DNA of 28,689 nucleotides from an uncultured Clostridium sp. GTDB taxonomy: Bacteria; Bacillota; Clostridia; TANB77; CAG-508. Shown here piece by piece: positions 8,612 to 17,190 of this stretch. The stretch covers positions 1 to 28,689 of the forward strand of contig USFW01000023.1 in NCBI GenBank assembly GCA_900553985.1, read 5' to 3'. The position numbers and the translations under genes were made by a program. Positions within the stretch are counted from its first letter, which is position 1. Each line of letters opens with the position of its first letter. The notes below the pieces were generated by a model. The model was not told where the DNA came from. It made no database searches and saw only the letters and a list, made by a program, of their open reading frames with translations.

Positions 8612-8749
8612 AAAGATTATCTCGAATGTAATGAGAAAAAAGTTTTAAAATTTAAATATAATATTAATTTTTCATCCAAAAAATAATTTAAAAGCTACAG
8701 AATTGAATATTGCATAAATAAAAAAATAAGAAAAGGAATGTTTATAGAT

Positions 8750-9370
8750 ATGATAAAAAATATAATTTTTGATTTAGGAAATGTAATATTAAAAGATACA
8801 CCATCAGTTGTTTTGGAAAATTTAAAAATATCAGATGAAATATATAAAATTATAAAATGTAAGTTCTTTGATAATTGGAATAAGTTAGATTTAGGAAAAG
8901 AAACATTAAAAGAACATTTGGATAATTGTGGAATAGATTTTACAATTGATGATGAAATAAGAGAAGTATTATTAAATTATTATAAATATAGACCATTCAA
9001 TAATGAAGTAATTGAATTAATGAATAATTTGAAGAGTAATATGTACAATATTTTTATATTATCAAATAATAATAAAGAAGCTTATAATTATTTAGTAAGA
9101 TTACCTATATTTGAAGCGGTAGATGGATGGATCGTATCATGTGATTATAACATTATAAAACCAGATAAAAAAATATATATTAAACTTTTTGAAAATTTTA
9201 ATATTAAACCAGAAGAAAGTTTTTTAATTGACGATAAAGCTGAAAATATTAAGGTAGCAAAACAAGTGGGGATGAAAGGGTTTATCTTAGATTTAGAAAA
9301 TCAAGGAATACATGAATTGATAGAAAGTTTAAAGAAAAATGATATAATATTAGAAACAAAAAGTCAGTAG
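8750..9370 (+). CDS. HAD-family hydrolase
   Basis: About 206 residues with the haloacid-dehalogenase motifs: motif I FDLGNV (Asp8 nucleophile; the second Asp of DxDxT is Gly, as in YihX-like members), motif II LSNN, motif III Lys in KPDKK, and motif IV IDDKAEN. An alpha-helical cap lies between motifs I and II, as in subfamily IA phosphatases. The likely activity is hydrolysis of a small phosphorylated metabolite in the cytoplasm; the substrate is unknown. An ATG at 8738 adds four residues but sits directly against its GGA. I prefer 8750 because family members begin MIKNIIFDLGN. It follows the broken NUDIX gene and ends before a terminator. Confidence 0.8.
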   Translation: MIKNIIFDLGNVILKDTPSVVLENLKISDEIYKIIKCKFFDNWNKLDLGKETLKEHLDNCGIDFTIDDEIREVLLNYYKYRPFNNEVIELMNNLKSNMYNIFILSNNNKEAYNYLVRLPIFEAVDGWIVSCDYNIIKPDKKIYIKLFENFNIKPEESFLIDDKAENIKVAKQVGMKGFILDLENQGIHELIESLKKNDIILETKSQ

Positions 9371-9488
9371 AAATTTAATAAAAATATAAGAAAAAACTCT
9401 AAAAAAGAATTGTATAAATTAGATATTTTATGACGACTATCCATATCAAAGTTGCTTAATATATTATCTAAAAGTAAACAATTAGAAT

Positions 9489-9534
9489 AAAAGTTCTAAA
9501 ATTCAATATAACCATTGATTTTTAGAACTTTTAA
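9489..9534. terminator. Probable terminator after the HAD gene
   Basis: A perfect 13-bp inverted repeat, AAAAGTTCTAAAA (9489-9501) and TTTTAGAACTTTT (9520-9532), with an 18-nt loop. The outer A and T tracts make it potentially bidirectional. It lies in the 296-nt gap before murA, where nothing else is evident. Confidence 0.6.
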
Positions 9535-9666
9535 CATATACGAATTTAATGGATAAAGTAAAAATATGAGCCACCAATAAAAATAAATAGAGAAGTAGAA
9601 TTCCCACATTCACAATTTATGTAAAGAAAACATAAAATATAGCAAAAGAAAAAAGGAGGCAGAAAA

Positions 9667-10917
9667 ATGTCAAAATACATAATAGAAGGTGGGAGAAAAG
9701 TAGAAGGAAGAGTAAAAATATCAGGCTCAAAAAATTCAAGTTTACCAATAATAGCAGCAACAATACTAAATGGAGGAAAAACAACTCTATACAATGTACC
9801 AGAAATAAAAGACACACAAATGATGTATAAAATATTAGAGACACTAGGAGCAAAAGTAGAAAAAAAGAATAATAAAGTAATAATAGATACAAGTAAAATA
9901 GGAAAACTAGAAATACCGGAAGAATTAATGCATCAGATGAGGTCATCAGTGATATTAGCAGGAGCAATGCTAGGAAAATATCATAAAGCAACATTTACAT
10001 ATCCAGGAGGATGTGACATAGGAACAAGACCAATAGACCTACATTTGAAAGCATTTGAAAAATTAGGCATAAATATTGATAAAAACTATGGAAAAATAAG
10101 TTGCTTTTGTGATAAAATAAAAGGGGAAAAAATTGACTTTGAATTTCCTAGTGTAGGGGCAACAGAAAATGCAATATTAGCAAGTTGTTTAGGAGAAGGA
10201 ACAACAATAATTACAAATGTAGCAAGAGAACCAGAAATCATAGATTTACAAAATTTCTTAAATAGAATGGGAGCAAAAATAAAAGGAGCAGGGTCAAACA
10301 AAATAGAAATAGAAGGTGTGAAAAAACTAAAAGATGTAAGTTACAATATCATGCCAGACAGAATTGAAACTGGAACATTTTTATGTTTAGCAGCGATATC
10401 AGGAGGACATTTAGTTTTAGAGAATGTCGATTCATCTCATATAGTACCAATAATAGACAAACTAGAAGAAACAGGTTGCAATATACAAATAAATAAAGAC
10501 AAAATGGAAATATTAGCTCCTAAAAAATTAAAAGCAATAGATATAAAAACAATGCCATATCCAGGTTTTCCAACAGATATGCAATCAATATTTGCAACAA
10601 CATTAACAGTAGCAAAAGGAACATCTATAATAGTAGAAAATATATTTGAAAACAGGTATAAATATACACAAGAATTAATACGAATGGGGGCAAAAATCTC
10701 AATAGAAGGAAAAACGGCAATTATAAAAGGTGTAAGAAAGATATATGGAGCAACTGTAAAAGCAACAGATTTAAGAGGAGGAGCAGCAATGGTATTAGCA
10801 GGAACAGTTGCAAAAGGAAAAACAACAATAGAAAATATTGATTATATATTGAGGGGATATGAAAAATTTGATAAGAAATTACAAGCAATAGGTGTAAATA
10901 TAAGAATAGAAGATTGA
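9667..10917 (+). CDS. murA: UDP-N-acetylglucosamine 1-carboxyvinyltransferase
   Basis: A 416-residue MurA, standard length. It transfers enolpyruvate from PEP to UDP-GlcNAc, the first committed step of peptidoglycan synthesis in the cytoplasm. Visible active-site elements are Lys22 in SGSKN, the catalytic-loop Cys116 in PGGCDIGTRP (the fosfomycin target position), and the late TDLRGGAAMVLAG motif. Cys116 suggests fosfomycin sensitivity rather than the Asp-type resistance. AGGAGG (9654-9659) is 7 nt before the ATG. It heads a division and wall cluster (divIB, sbp, ftsA, ftsZ). Many Firmicutes carry two MurA paralogs; which one this is cannot be told from the window. Confidence 0.97.
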   Translation: MSKYIIEGGRKVEGRVKISGSKNSSLPIIAATILNGGKTTLYNVPEIKDTQMMYKILETLGAKVEKKNNKVIIDTSKIGKLEIPEELMHQMRSSVILAGAMLGKYHKATFTYPGGCDIGTRPIDLHLKAFEKLGINIDKNYGKISCFCDKIKGEKIDFEFPSVGATENAILASCLGEGTTIITNVAREPEIIDLQNFLNRMGAKIKGAGSNKIEIEGVKKLKDVSYNIMPDRIETGTFLCLAAISGGHLVLENVDSSHIVPIIDKLEETGCNIQINKDKMEILAPKKLKAIDIKTMPYPGFPTDMQSIFATTLTVAKGTSIIVENIFENRYKYTQELIRMGAKISIEGKTAIIKGVRKIYGATVKATDLRGGAAMVLAGTVAKGKTTIENIDYILRGYEKFDKKLQAIGVNIRIED

Positions 10918-10998
10918 AGAAAAAGTAAGTTAATGAAATAAAAATAATAAGCAAAGATTTTGAATTAAATATGTGAAAAGATAGTTTCGAGTTTATTG

Positions 10999-11109
10999 TA
11001 TAGGAAACCTTGTATAAAATAAAAAATATTTTTATTTAGAAATTAAATTTTAATGTTAATTTTTTCACTTTATGTTGCAAAACTAAAATATTTTATAAGG
11101 TTTCCTATA
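10999..11109. repeat. Long inverted repeat, MITE-like, between murA and divIB
   Basis: The left arm (10999-11021, TATAGGAAACCTTGTATAAAATA) and right arm (11089-11109, TATTTTATAAGGTTTCCTATA) are reverse complements except for two extra bases in the left arm. They enclose 67 nt of AT-rich non-coding DNA. The outermost bases on both sides are TA. No ORF of note lies inside. It could be a miniature inverted-repeat element or a large regulatory stem-loop. Confidence 0.6.
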
Positions 11110-11148
11110 TAATAAAAAATATTATAAATAAAATAGGGAGGAATCAAA

Positions 11149-12141
11149 TTGCCAAAAAAACCTAAAGAAGAAAATATAGATTTATATCGCTTCAATAATG
11201 GACAAGACCAAAATATTGAAAACTTAATGGAAAGAAAAAAAGAAAGAGAAAAGAGAATTAAAGAAAGAAACAATATACAAAAAGAAGAAAATGAATTTGA
11301 CTTTGATACAGAAACAGTTATTGGTATGACAAATAAAAATAATAAAAAGAAACAAGATGAAATGAAAAAAGAATTTGCAAAAAAGCAAAGAAAAAGAGAT
11401 AAAAGGCTAAAAAGAATAAAATTTTTCTTGAAATTAATTTTGCTTATAGGTGTAATAAGTGGAATAATAGCTTTTGCAACTTGTTCACCAATATTTAATA
11501 TTCAAAATGTTGAAGTAACTAATAATAAGCAATTAAGTCCAGAAACAATAATAAGTTTATCAGAATTATCAGTAGGTCAAAATATTTTTAAATTTTGGAA
11601 AAATGATGTAGAAAACAAAATAAAATCAAATGCATATATTGAAAGTGTAGAATTAAAGAGAGTTTTTCCAAATAAGCTTGAAATAAATATACAAGAAAGA
11701 GAACCAAAATTTAGTGTACCTGTATTAGGTGAATATGCATATATAAACACACAAGGATATATTTTAGAAATTACTCAAAATCAATTAAATTTACCAATAA
11801 TTACGGGGATATCAACAAAAGAAGAAGAAATAAAACCAGGAAATAGACTAAACAATAAAGACTTAACTGAATTAGAAATTATTTTGAAAATTATTAGTGC
11901 AATGAAAGAAAATCAGTTAGATAAAGAGGTCACAAGCATTGACATTAGCAATAAAAATGATTATATTATATATATGCAAAATGAGAAAAAGAAGATTCAC
12001 TTAGGTGATGGTTCTAATTTAAGTAATAAAATGTTATATGTAATTGCAATAATAAATGAGGAAAAAGGTAAAGAAGGGGAAATTTTTGCAAATGGAGATT
12101 TGAATCAAAAATTCAAGGTATATTTTAGAGAGAAAGTATAA
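11149..12141 (+). CDS. divIB: Cell division protein DivIB/FtsQ
   Basis: 330 residues, beginning at TTG with AGGGAGG (11135-11141) 7 nt upstream. A long, very basic cytoplasmic N-terminus (about 1-90) is followed by one transmembrane helix (about 91-111), then a POTRA domain (about 116-185; SPIFNIQNVEVTNNKQLSPETI and VELKRVFPNKLEINIQERE) and the beta domain with EYAYINTQGYIL. DivIB is a divisome scaffold acting with FtsL and DivIC outside the membrane at the septum. Its place between murA and the DUF881/sbp/ftsA/ftsZ genes matches the Firmicutes division cluster. The cytoplasmic tail is long compared with B. subtilis DivIB. Confidence 0.9.
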   Translation: MPKKPKEENIDLYRFNNGQDQNIENLMERKKEREKRIKERNNIQKEENEFDFDTETVIGMTNKNNKKKQDEMKKEFAKKQRKRDKRLKRIKFFLKLILLIGVISGIIAFATCSPIFNIQNVEVTNNKQLSPETIISLSELSVGQNIFKFWKNDVENKIKSNAYIESVELKRVFPNKLEINIQEREPKFSVPVLGEYAYINTQGYILEITQNQLNLPIITGISTKEEEIKPGNRLNNKDLTELEIILKIISAMKENQLDKEVTSIDISNKNDYIIYMQNEKKKIHLGDGSNLSNKMLYVIAIINEEKGKEGEIFANGDLNQKFKVYFREKV

Positions 12142-12163
12142 TTTATACTAGAAAGGTGGAGAA

Positions 12164-12880
12164 ATGACAAATAAAAAAGTAGTCAGCCTAGTTTTAGGAA
12201 TAATGTGTTTTGCTTTAACCTTAGGAATATGTGTACAAGTTAGAACTGTAAAAAACACGAATTCTACGGTTAGCCAAAATTATGAGGAAAATAATTTAAG
12301 AGCAGAAGTATTAAAATATAAAGAAAAATATGACAATAAATACAAGGAATTAGAACAAGCTGAAAAACAATTAGAAGTAGAAAGACAAAAAGCAACAAAA
12401 AACAATTCAGACTTAGAGGAAAAAGAAAATAAGATAAAACAAGGAAATAAATTAACTGGTATGGCAGAAGCAAAAGGCCCAGGGGTTATAATAACTTTAA
12501 CAGATGGTAAAGGAATAGCAACATCAACATTAAATCCTAGTGAGTTATTAGTTCATGATATTGATGTATTAAGTGTTGTAAACGAATTGATAAATGCAGG
12601 AGCAGAAGCAATTTCAATAAATGACCAAAGATGGGTAGCAAATACAGCGATATCTTGTAGAGGTAATACAATAGATATAAATGGAGAGAGAATAGGTGCA
12701 CCATTTGTAATAAAAGCTATTGGATTGCCAGAATATTTATCAGGATTACAAAGACCAGGAGGATACTTATATATATTAAAAGAGGCAAATGTAGGAGTTA
12801 GTTTAGAAAAATCAAATAATATAACTATACCTAAATATACAGGTGTAATAAACTTTAAATATATGCAAAACATAAAATAG
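12164..12880 (+). CDS. DUF881 family membrane protein (first of two)
   Basis: 238 residues: a short cytoplasmic start, one transmembrane helix (about 6-25), a coiled-coil region (about 40-90, heptad-like Glu/Lys) and the DUF881 domain (about 95-235). The domain signatures GPGVIITLTDG, NAGAEAISINDQRW and PFVIKAIG are visible. The family (B. subtilis YlxW/YlxX) sits beside divIB, sbp and ftsA/ftsZ in many Firmicutes, and a role in division or early sporulation is suspected but undefined. The start has AAAGGTGGAG just upstream. It is 22 nt after divIB and 10 nt before its paralog. Confidence 0.88.
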   Translation: MTNKKVVSLVLGIMCFALTLGICVQVRTVKNTNSTVSQNYEENNLRAEVLKYKEKYDNKYKELEQAEKQLEVERQKATKNNSDLEEKENKIKQGNKLTGMAEAKGPGVIITLTDGKGIATSTLNPSELLVHDIDVLSVVNELINAGAEAISINDQRWVANTAISCRGNTIDINGERIGAPFVIKAIGLPEYLSGLQRPGGYLYILKEANVGVSLEKSNNITIPKYTGVINFKYMQNIK

Positions 12881-12890
12881 GAGGAAATAG

Positions 12891-13595
12891 ATGAAAAAGG
12901 CTATAAAAAAAGGAAAAATAACAATGACAATTACTATTGGAATTGCATGTTTTGCATTAGTATCTGTAATGATGATGCAATTTAAAATAGTAAATGAAAC
13001 AGATATAACATCAATAGAAAGTATGCAAGAAGCTGAATTAAAAACAGAACTTGCAAATTGGAAGTCAAAATATGATGATATAAATCAAAAATATGAAGAT
13101 ACTGTAAGCAAAATTGAAGAATACAAAAATGATGAAGAAACAAATAGTGAATCAAGTAAACTACTAGAAAGCGAATTAGAGCAAAATAATATGTTATTAG
13201 GATTAACAGATGTTCAAGGAGAAGGAATAATAGTTACTTTGAAGACTGGAAAAGATATAAAAACACCAATAAATTCAGATGATTTATTAATAATAGTAAA
13301 TTCACTTAAATTTGCAGGAGCAGAAGCAATTTCAATAAATGGCCAAAGAATTGTTAATACAACAGATATAACTTATATAAATAATGAATTTATAAAAGTA
13401 AATGGTCAAAGAATATTAGAACCATATGTAATAAAAGCAATAGGAAATCAATCATATTTAGAGACAGCTTTAAAAGGAACGGGAGGAGCTGTTGAACAAC
13501 TAGAAACTTTAGGACATATTGCAACAATAGAAAAAGACAATAAAATCTATATAGATAAATATAATCAAGAAATAAATACAAAATATATAGAATAG
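12891..13595 (+). CDS. DUF881 family membrane protein (second of two)
   Basis: 234 residues with the same architecture as its neighbour: a transmembrane helix (about 12-29), coiled coil (about 40-90) and the DUF881 domain with GEGIIVTLKTG, FAGAEAISINGQRI and PYVIKAIG. The two genes look like an old tandem duplication, now well diverged, as is usual for the ylxW/ylxX pair. Topology places the domain outside the membrane. AGGAGG overlaps the end of the previous gene and is 7 nt before this ATG, so the two are probably translated together. Confidence 0.88.
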   Translation: MKKAIKKGKITMTITIGIACFALVSVMMMQFKIVNETDITSIESMQEAELKTELANWKSKYDDINQKYEDTVSKIEEYKNDEETNSESSKLLESELEQNNMLLGLTDVQGEGIIVTLKTGKDIKTPINSDDLLIIVNSLKFAGAEAISINGQRIVNTTDITYINNEFIKVNGQRILEPYVIKAIGNQSYLETALKGTGGAVEQLETLGHIATIEKDNKIYIDKYNQEINTKYIE

Positions 13596-13691
13596 AAGTA
13601 ATTTGGCAATATGTAAATAAAAAATTTTTGAAAAGAGGAAACAATAAATAAACATAATTAAATACTTTAAAAAGGAAAGGTAGGAAATATA

Positions 13692-14087
13692 ATGTTATTC
13701 ATAGCTATATTAATAGGATGTATATTAGGTACTATAATAGGACTAAATGCTCCAATGATTTCATATACATATTCTAGTTATTTAGCAATAGCTATTATAG
13801 CTGCACTTGATTCAGTATTTGGGGGAATAGCTTCAGTAATAAATAAAAATTTTGATTTGAAAATATTTATATCAGGATTTTTTGGTAATGCCATTTTAGC
13901 AATATTACTGACAATACTAGGTCAAAAATTAAATGTTGATATATATTTAGCAGCAATAGTGGTTTTTGTATGGAGAATGTTTATGAATTTAGGAACAATA
14001 AGAAGATACTATGTAGAAAAATGGACAAATAAATTAAAAGATAAAGGAAATAAAAAATCAAAAGAAATAGTAAAAGAAGAAAAATAA
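13692..14087 (+). CDS. sbp: Small basic protein Sbp (DUF1290)
   Basis: 131 residues: three hydrophobic segments (about 2-24, 29-52 and 58-90) and a strongly basic cytoplasmic tail (RRYYVEKWTNKLKDKGNKK). The conserved GCILGTIIGLNAP, AALDSVFGG and GNAILA motifs identify the DUF1290 family, found between the DUF881 genes and ftsA in sporulating Firmicutes. Its function is not established. The tail is longer than in many homologs. Its place completes the standard ylxW-ylxX-sbp-ftsA-ftsZ order. Confidence 0.9.
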   Translation: MLFIAILIGCILGTIIGLNAPMISYTYSSYLAIAIIAALDSVFGGIASVINKNFDLKIFISGFFGNAILAILLTILGQKLNVDIYLAAIVVFVWRMFMNLGTIRRYYVEKWTNKLKDKGNKKSKEIVKEEK

Positions 14088-14169
14088 TATTGAAGTAAAA
14101 GAAAAAATAATATATAATAGCAAATATTATGGAACTTTTGAGGTGTATAACATAAAGTGAGGATAAATT

Positions 14170-14186
14170 AATATAAAATTTATATT
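14170..14186. repeat. Short AT palindrome in the sbp-ftsA gap
   Basis: AATATAAA-A-TTTATATT is a perfect palindrome around one central base. It lies in the 382-nt gap 14088-14469, which otherwise holds AT-rich DNA without a gene until the repeats and promoter before ftsA. Confidence 0.3.
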
Positions 14187-14352
14187 CAAAAGAAAAATTA
14201 AATTTTAAATGTGAATATATTATAAATTACAATTAAATATATATAAATGCAATTTATAAAATTATATTTAGATAAATATAATAAAGAGTATGAAAAATAT
14301 AGATAATTGTAATTTTATTTTTAGATAATTGGCGAAAAATGTCAAAAATGAG

Positions 14353-14393
14353 TGTTACAATATTATTGCGAAATTGTTACAAAAATATTACAA
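14353..14393 (+). promoter_or_regulatory. Three phased TTACAA repeats upstream of the ftsA promoter
   Basis: TGTTACAA at 14353-14360 and 14375-14382 and TATTACAA at 14386-14393 are spaced 22 and 11 nt apart, so all face the same side of the helix. The last copy ends 6 nt before the -35 box. This is a candidate activator or repressor site for ftsAZ. The cognate regulator is unknown. Confidence 0.4.
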
Positions 14394-14399
14394 TTACTA

Positions 14400-14428
14400 T
14401 TGACTTTTTTTGTGAAATGTAATATATA
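14400..14428 (+). promoter_or_regulatory. Sigma-A-type promoter for ftsA-ftsZ
   Basis: TTGACT (14400-14405), a 17-nt spacer and TATATA (14423-14428), about 40 nt before the ftsA start codon. Confidence 0.6.
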
Positions 14429-14469
14429 TACATTTAGAAAAATTTATACTAAAAATTGGAGGAATTAAC

Positions 14470-15699
14470 TTGGCTATCGGTGATATCATAGTAGGTATTG
14501 ATATAGGGACAAGCAAAGTTTGTACGGTTGTAGGAGAAGTAAACAACTTTGGGCAAATTGAGATTATAAGCAATACCTCATATAAATGTAGTGGACTAAA
14601 GAAATGCAAGATAATAAATGAAGATGAAATAAGTTTAAGTATAGCAAAAACAATAAAAGATGCCGAAGAAGAAACAAATTTAAAAATTAATTCAGCATAT
14701 GTAACAATTCCGGGAAAATATGTAACAATTGTTCAAAATATGATAACAAAAGAAGCTAGAGATAAATATTCAGGAATATCAGTAAGAGATGTTCAAAATG
14801 CAGTAATGCAAGTAAAAGATATAGAGATTCCTGATGGAAAAACATTAATAGATATTGTACCAGATAAGATTACATTAGAAAATGGAACAGTTGTAACAGA
14901 CCCTGTAGGAAATTTAAGTTCAAGCTTTACAATAAGTGCACAAATAATATTAGCAGAAAAAGATTATGTCAGACAATTACATAATATTTTCAAAAAAGCA
15001 GGATTAGAGATAGATGGAATAGTGCCAACAACATTGGCAGAAAGAAATTTAGTTCTAGATAATAATGAATTACATGATAATATAATGTTATTAGATATAG
15101 GAGCAGGAAATACAGATATAGGTGTATTTGAAGGTTCAAGTTTTGTATATACAAATTCAATTCCAGTAGGTGGAGATAATATAACTAATGATATTGCTGT
15201 AGTTCTTAATATATCAGAAGAAGAAGCAGATAAACTAAAAAGACAATATGGACTAGCTTTAAAATCTTTTATAGATAATGATAATGATATTATTTTAAAT
15301 ACATCAAAAGATGATAATAAAAATAGAATTATAAAAAGTTCTGAGTTAATAGAAATAATAGAGGCTAGAATAGAAGAAATATTTACAATAATAAATAAAG
15401 ATATTACTAATAGTGGAGTAAAACAAAAAATAAATAATGTAGTTTTAACAGGCCAAGGTATAGTTAATATAAATAAAAGTGATGTTGCTGGAAAGATTAA
15501 CTTGAATATACCAGTAAAAATATCAACAGGAAGAGCAATAAGCACAGTAAAACCAACATATAGAACAAGTTATGCATTAGTAAGATATATAGCAGCAAGA
15601 CCATTTGCTAAAACTGTTTCAAGCAGTATAGATACACAAAACAATGAAAATTTTATAAAAACAATAATAGAAAAAATAAAAGAGTTTTTCTATTCATAA
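14470..15699 (+). CDS. ftsA: Cell division protein FtsA
   Basis: A 409-residue actin-like ATPase that tethers FtsZ to the membrane. It has the phosphate-1 motif VGIDIGTSKVCTVVGE near the N-terminus, the inserted 1C subdomain (about 85-160), the phosphate-2 motif LLDIGAGNTDIGVF, an adenosine motif LTGQGIVNI, and the amphipathic C-terminal targeting helix FIKTIIEKIKEFFYS. The start is TTG with GGAGG (14458-14462) 7 nt upstream. ftsZ follows after 37 nt, so the two are expected to be co-transcribed from the promoter at 14400. Confidence 0.96.
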   Translation: MAIGDIIVGIDIGTSKVCTVVGEVNNFGQIEIISNTSYKCSGLKKCKIINEDEISLSIAKTIKDAEEETNLKINSAYVTIPGKYVTIVQNMITKEARDKYSGISVRDVQNAVMQVKDIEIPDGKTLIDIVPDKITLENGTVVTDPVGNLSSSFTISAQIILAEKDYVRQLHNIFKKAGLEIDGIVPTTLAERNLVLDNNELHDNIMLLDIGAGNTDIGVFEGSSFVYTNSIPVGGDNITNDIAVVLNISEEEADKLKRQYGLALKSFIDNDNDIILNTSKDDNKNRIIKSSELIEIIEARIEEIFTIINKDITNSGVKQKINNVVLTGQGIVNINKSDVAGKINLNIPVKISTGRAISTVKPTYRTSYALVRYIAARPFAKTVSSSIDTQNNENFIKTIIEKIKEFFYS

Positions 15700-15736
15700 A
15701 ACAAAAATTTTAAAATATAAAGGGAGGAAAAACTAA

Positions 15737-16855
15737 ATGATGGATTACAATGATGATAATAATATTGCAATGATGGATGGAACTGCAACAATAAAAGTTA
15801 TAGGTGTAGGAGGAGCAGGAAACAATGCTGTAAATAGAATGATTGATGCAGGAATAAAAGGCGTTGATTTTATAGCAGTAAATACAGATAGACAAGCTCT
15901 TCAAACTTCAAAAGCAAATACAAAAATCCAAATAGGAGAAAAAATAACAAGAGGATTAGGTGCAGGAGCAAATCCTGATATTGGTGCCCAATCAGCTGAA
16001 GAAAGTAAAGCTGAATTAGCAGAAGTATTAAGAGGAGCAGATATGGTATTTGTTACAGCCGGAATGGGTGGAGGAACAGGTACAGGAGCAGCACCAGTTG
16101 TTGCACAAGCTGCAAAAGAAATGGGAATATTGACAATAGGAGTTGTTACAAAACCATTTACTTTTGAAGGTAAAAAAAGACTTTCACAAGCAGAAAGAGG
16201 AATCGAAAGTTTAAAAGGAAAAGTAGATACATTAGTAGTAATACCAAATGATAAATTATTACAAATAATAGATAGAAAAACATCAATAATCGAAGCTTTC
16301 AAAATGGCTGATGATATATTAAGACAAGGTGTACAAGGTATATCAGACTTAATTGCTATACCAGGACTTGTAAACTTAGACTTTGCCGATGTAAAAACAA
16401 TAATGTTAAACACAGGAATGGCACATATGGGTGTAGGTAGAGCATCAGGAGAAAATAGAGCAGAAGATGCAGCAAAAGAAGCAATTCAAAGTCCATTACT
16501 AGAAACATCAATAGAAGGAGCAAGAGGAGTAATAATCAACATAACAGGTGGAGAAGACTTAGGATTACACGAAGTAAATACAGCAGCAGAATTAGTACAA
16601 CGCAGTGTAGACCCAGAAGCTAATATAATCTTCGGTACTGTAACAGATCCATCAATGGAAGATGAAATACAAATAACAGTTATAGCAACAGGATTTGAGA
16701 AACCAGAACCAATATCAAGCTTAGGTGTTGATAATATATCAAAAACATGGGAGAAGAAAGTTACTTCGATTCCATCAAGCTCAGAAATTAGTTCATCTCA
16801 AAATGATTTAGATATACCATCTTTCTTAAGAAAAAATAGAAATAAAAATATATAA
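15737..16855 (+). CDS. ftsZ: Cell division protein FtsZ
   Basis: A 372-residue tubulin-like GTPase that forms the Z ring. It shows VGGAGNNAVNRM (about 24-35), the GGGTGTG GTP loop (111-117), the catalytic T7 loop NLDFADV (213-219), a short linker and the conserved C-terminal peptide DIPSFLRKN that binds FtsA and other partners. GGGAGG lies shortly before the ATG-ATG pair at 15737/15740. It ends the division unit and is closed by a terminator. Confidence 0.98.
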   Translation: MMDYNDDNNIAMMDGTATIKVIGVGGAGNNAVNRMIDAGIKGVDFIAVNTDRQALQTSKANTKIQIGEKITRGLGAGANPDIGAQSAEESKAELAEVLRGADMVFVTAGMGGGTGTGAAPVVAQAAKEMGILTIGVVTKPFTFEGKKRLSQAERGIESLKGKVDTLVVIPNDKLLQIIDRKTSIIEAFKMADDILRQGVQGISDLIAIPGLVNLDFADVKTIMLNTGMAHMGVGRASGENRAEDAAKEAIQSPLLETSIEGARGVIINITGGEDLGLHEVNTAAELVQRSVDPEANIIFGTVTDPSMEDEIQITVIATGFEKPEPISSLGVDNISKTWEKKVTSIPSSSEISSSQNDLDIPSFLRKNRNKNI

Positions 16856-16861
16856 AAATGT

Positions 16862-16909
16862 GACTGTCCGGCTAGAATATATAAATATATTTTGGAGGGC
16901 AGTCTTTTT
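16862..16909 (+). terminator. Rho-independent terminator after ftsZ
   Basis: GACTGTCC (16862-16869) pairs with GGGCAGTC (16897-16904), 8 bp including one G-T wobble, followed by TTTTT. It closes the divisome unit before the sporulation genes. Confidence 0.85.
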
Positions 16910-16913
16910 AGTT

Positions 16914-17038
16914 ATGATTTTGGGGTCGTGATTTTGGGGTCGGAGACAAAAATCATGGTGAATTTTCAAATAATTATTTTGAATTATATAATCATGATTT
17001 TTGTCTCCGACCTTGAAATCATCTCGACCTGAAATCAT
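16914..17038. repeat. Large imperfect palindrome, REP/MITE-like
   Basis: The core arms GGTCGGAGACAAAAATCATG (16938-16957) and CATGATTTTTGTCTCCGACC (16993-17012) are perfectly complementary over 20 bp. The pairing continues outward imperfectly: the left side holds two tandem TGATTTTGGGGTCG units and the right side has matching CGACCT-GAAATCAT units. It is GC-richer than its surroundings. It fills the 335-nt gap between ftsZ and spoIIGA together with the ftsZ terminator and the spoIIGA promoter. Such elements are normally multicopy. Confidence 0.7.
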
Positions 17039-17105
17039 TTTTGCATATAATAAAAAAGGTCGTTTCTTTTAGATATTTTTTTAAAATAAATTAATTATAA
17101 GAGTT

Positions 17106-17172
17106 TTTGTCAAATATTTCTTTGATTCTACAATAGAAAAAGACAGTATTTTTATAACATAGGTAGTACAAT
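17106..17172 (+). promoter_or_regulatory. Candidate Spo0A-controlled promoter of spoIIGA
   Basis: TTTGTCAAA (17106-17114) matches the Spo0A box consensus TTTGTCRAA. Downstream lie AAGACA (17140-17145) and TACAAT (17167-17172) with a 21-nt gap. The known B. subtilis spoIIG promoter has a similarly over-long spacer and depends on Spo0A binding. The box match is direct; the -35 and -10 choices are tentative. Confidence 0.4.
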
Positions 17173-17190
17173 ATTTTTGCAGGTGATTAT

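Noticed and set aside
14088..14340. Small RNA or short gene in the sbp-ftsA gap
   Set aside because: Only AT-rich DNA with a short palindrome is visible; no promoter-terminator pair or coding frame with a ribosome site.
15901..16413. Long minus-strand open frames opposite ftsZ, ftsA, sortase/dockerin gene, accC and others
   Set aside because: They are antisense to well-identified genes; their Ser/Phe/Ile-rich products are those expected from A-ending codons read on the opposite strand.
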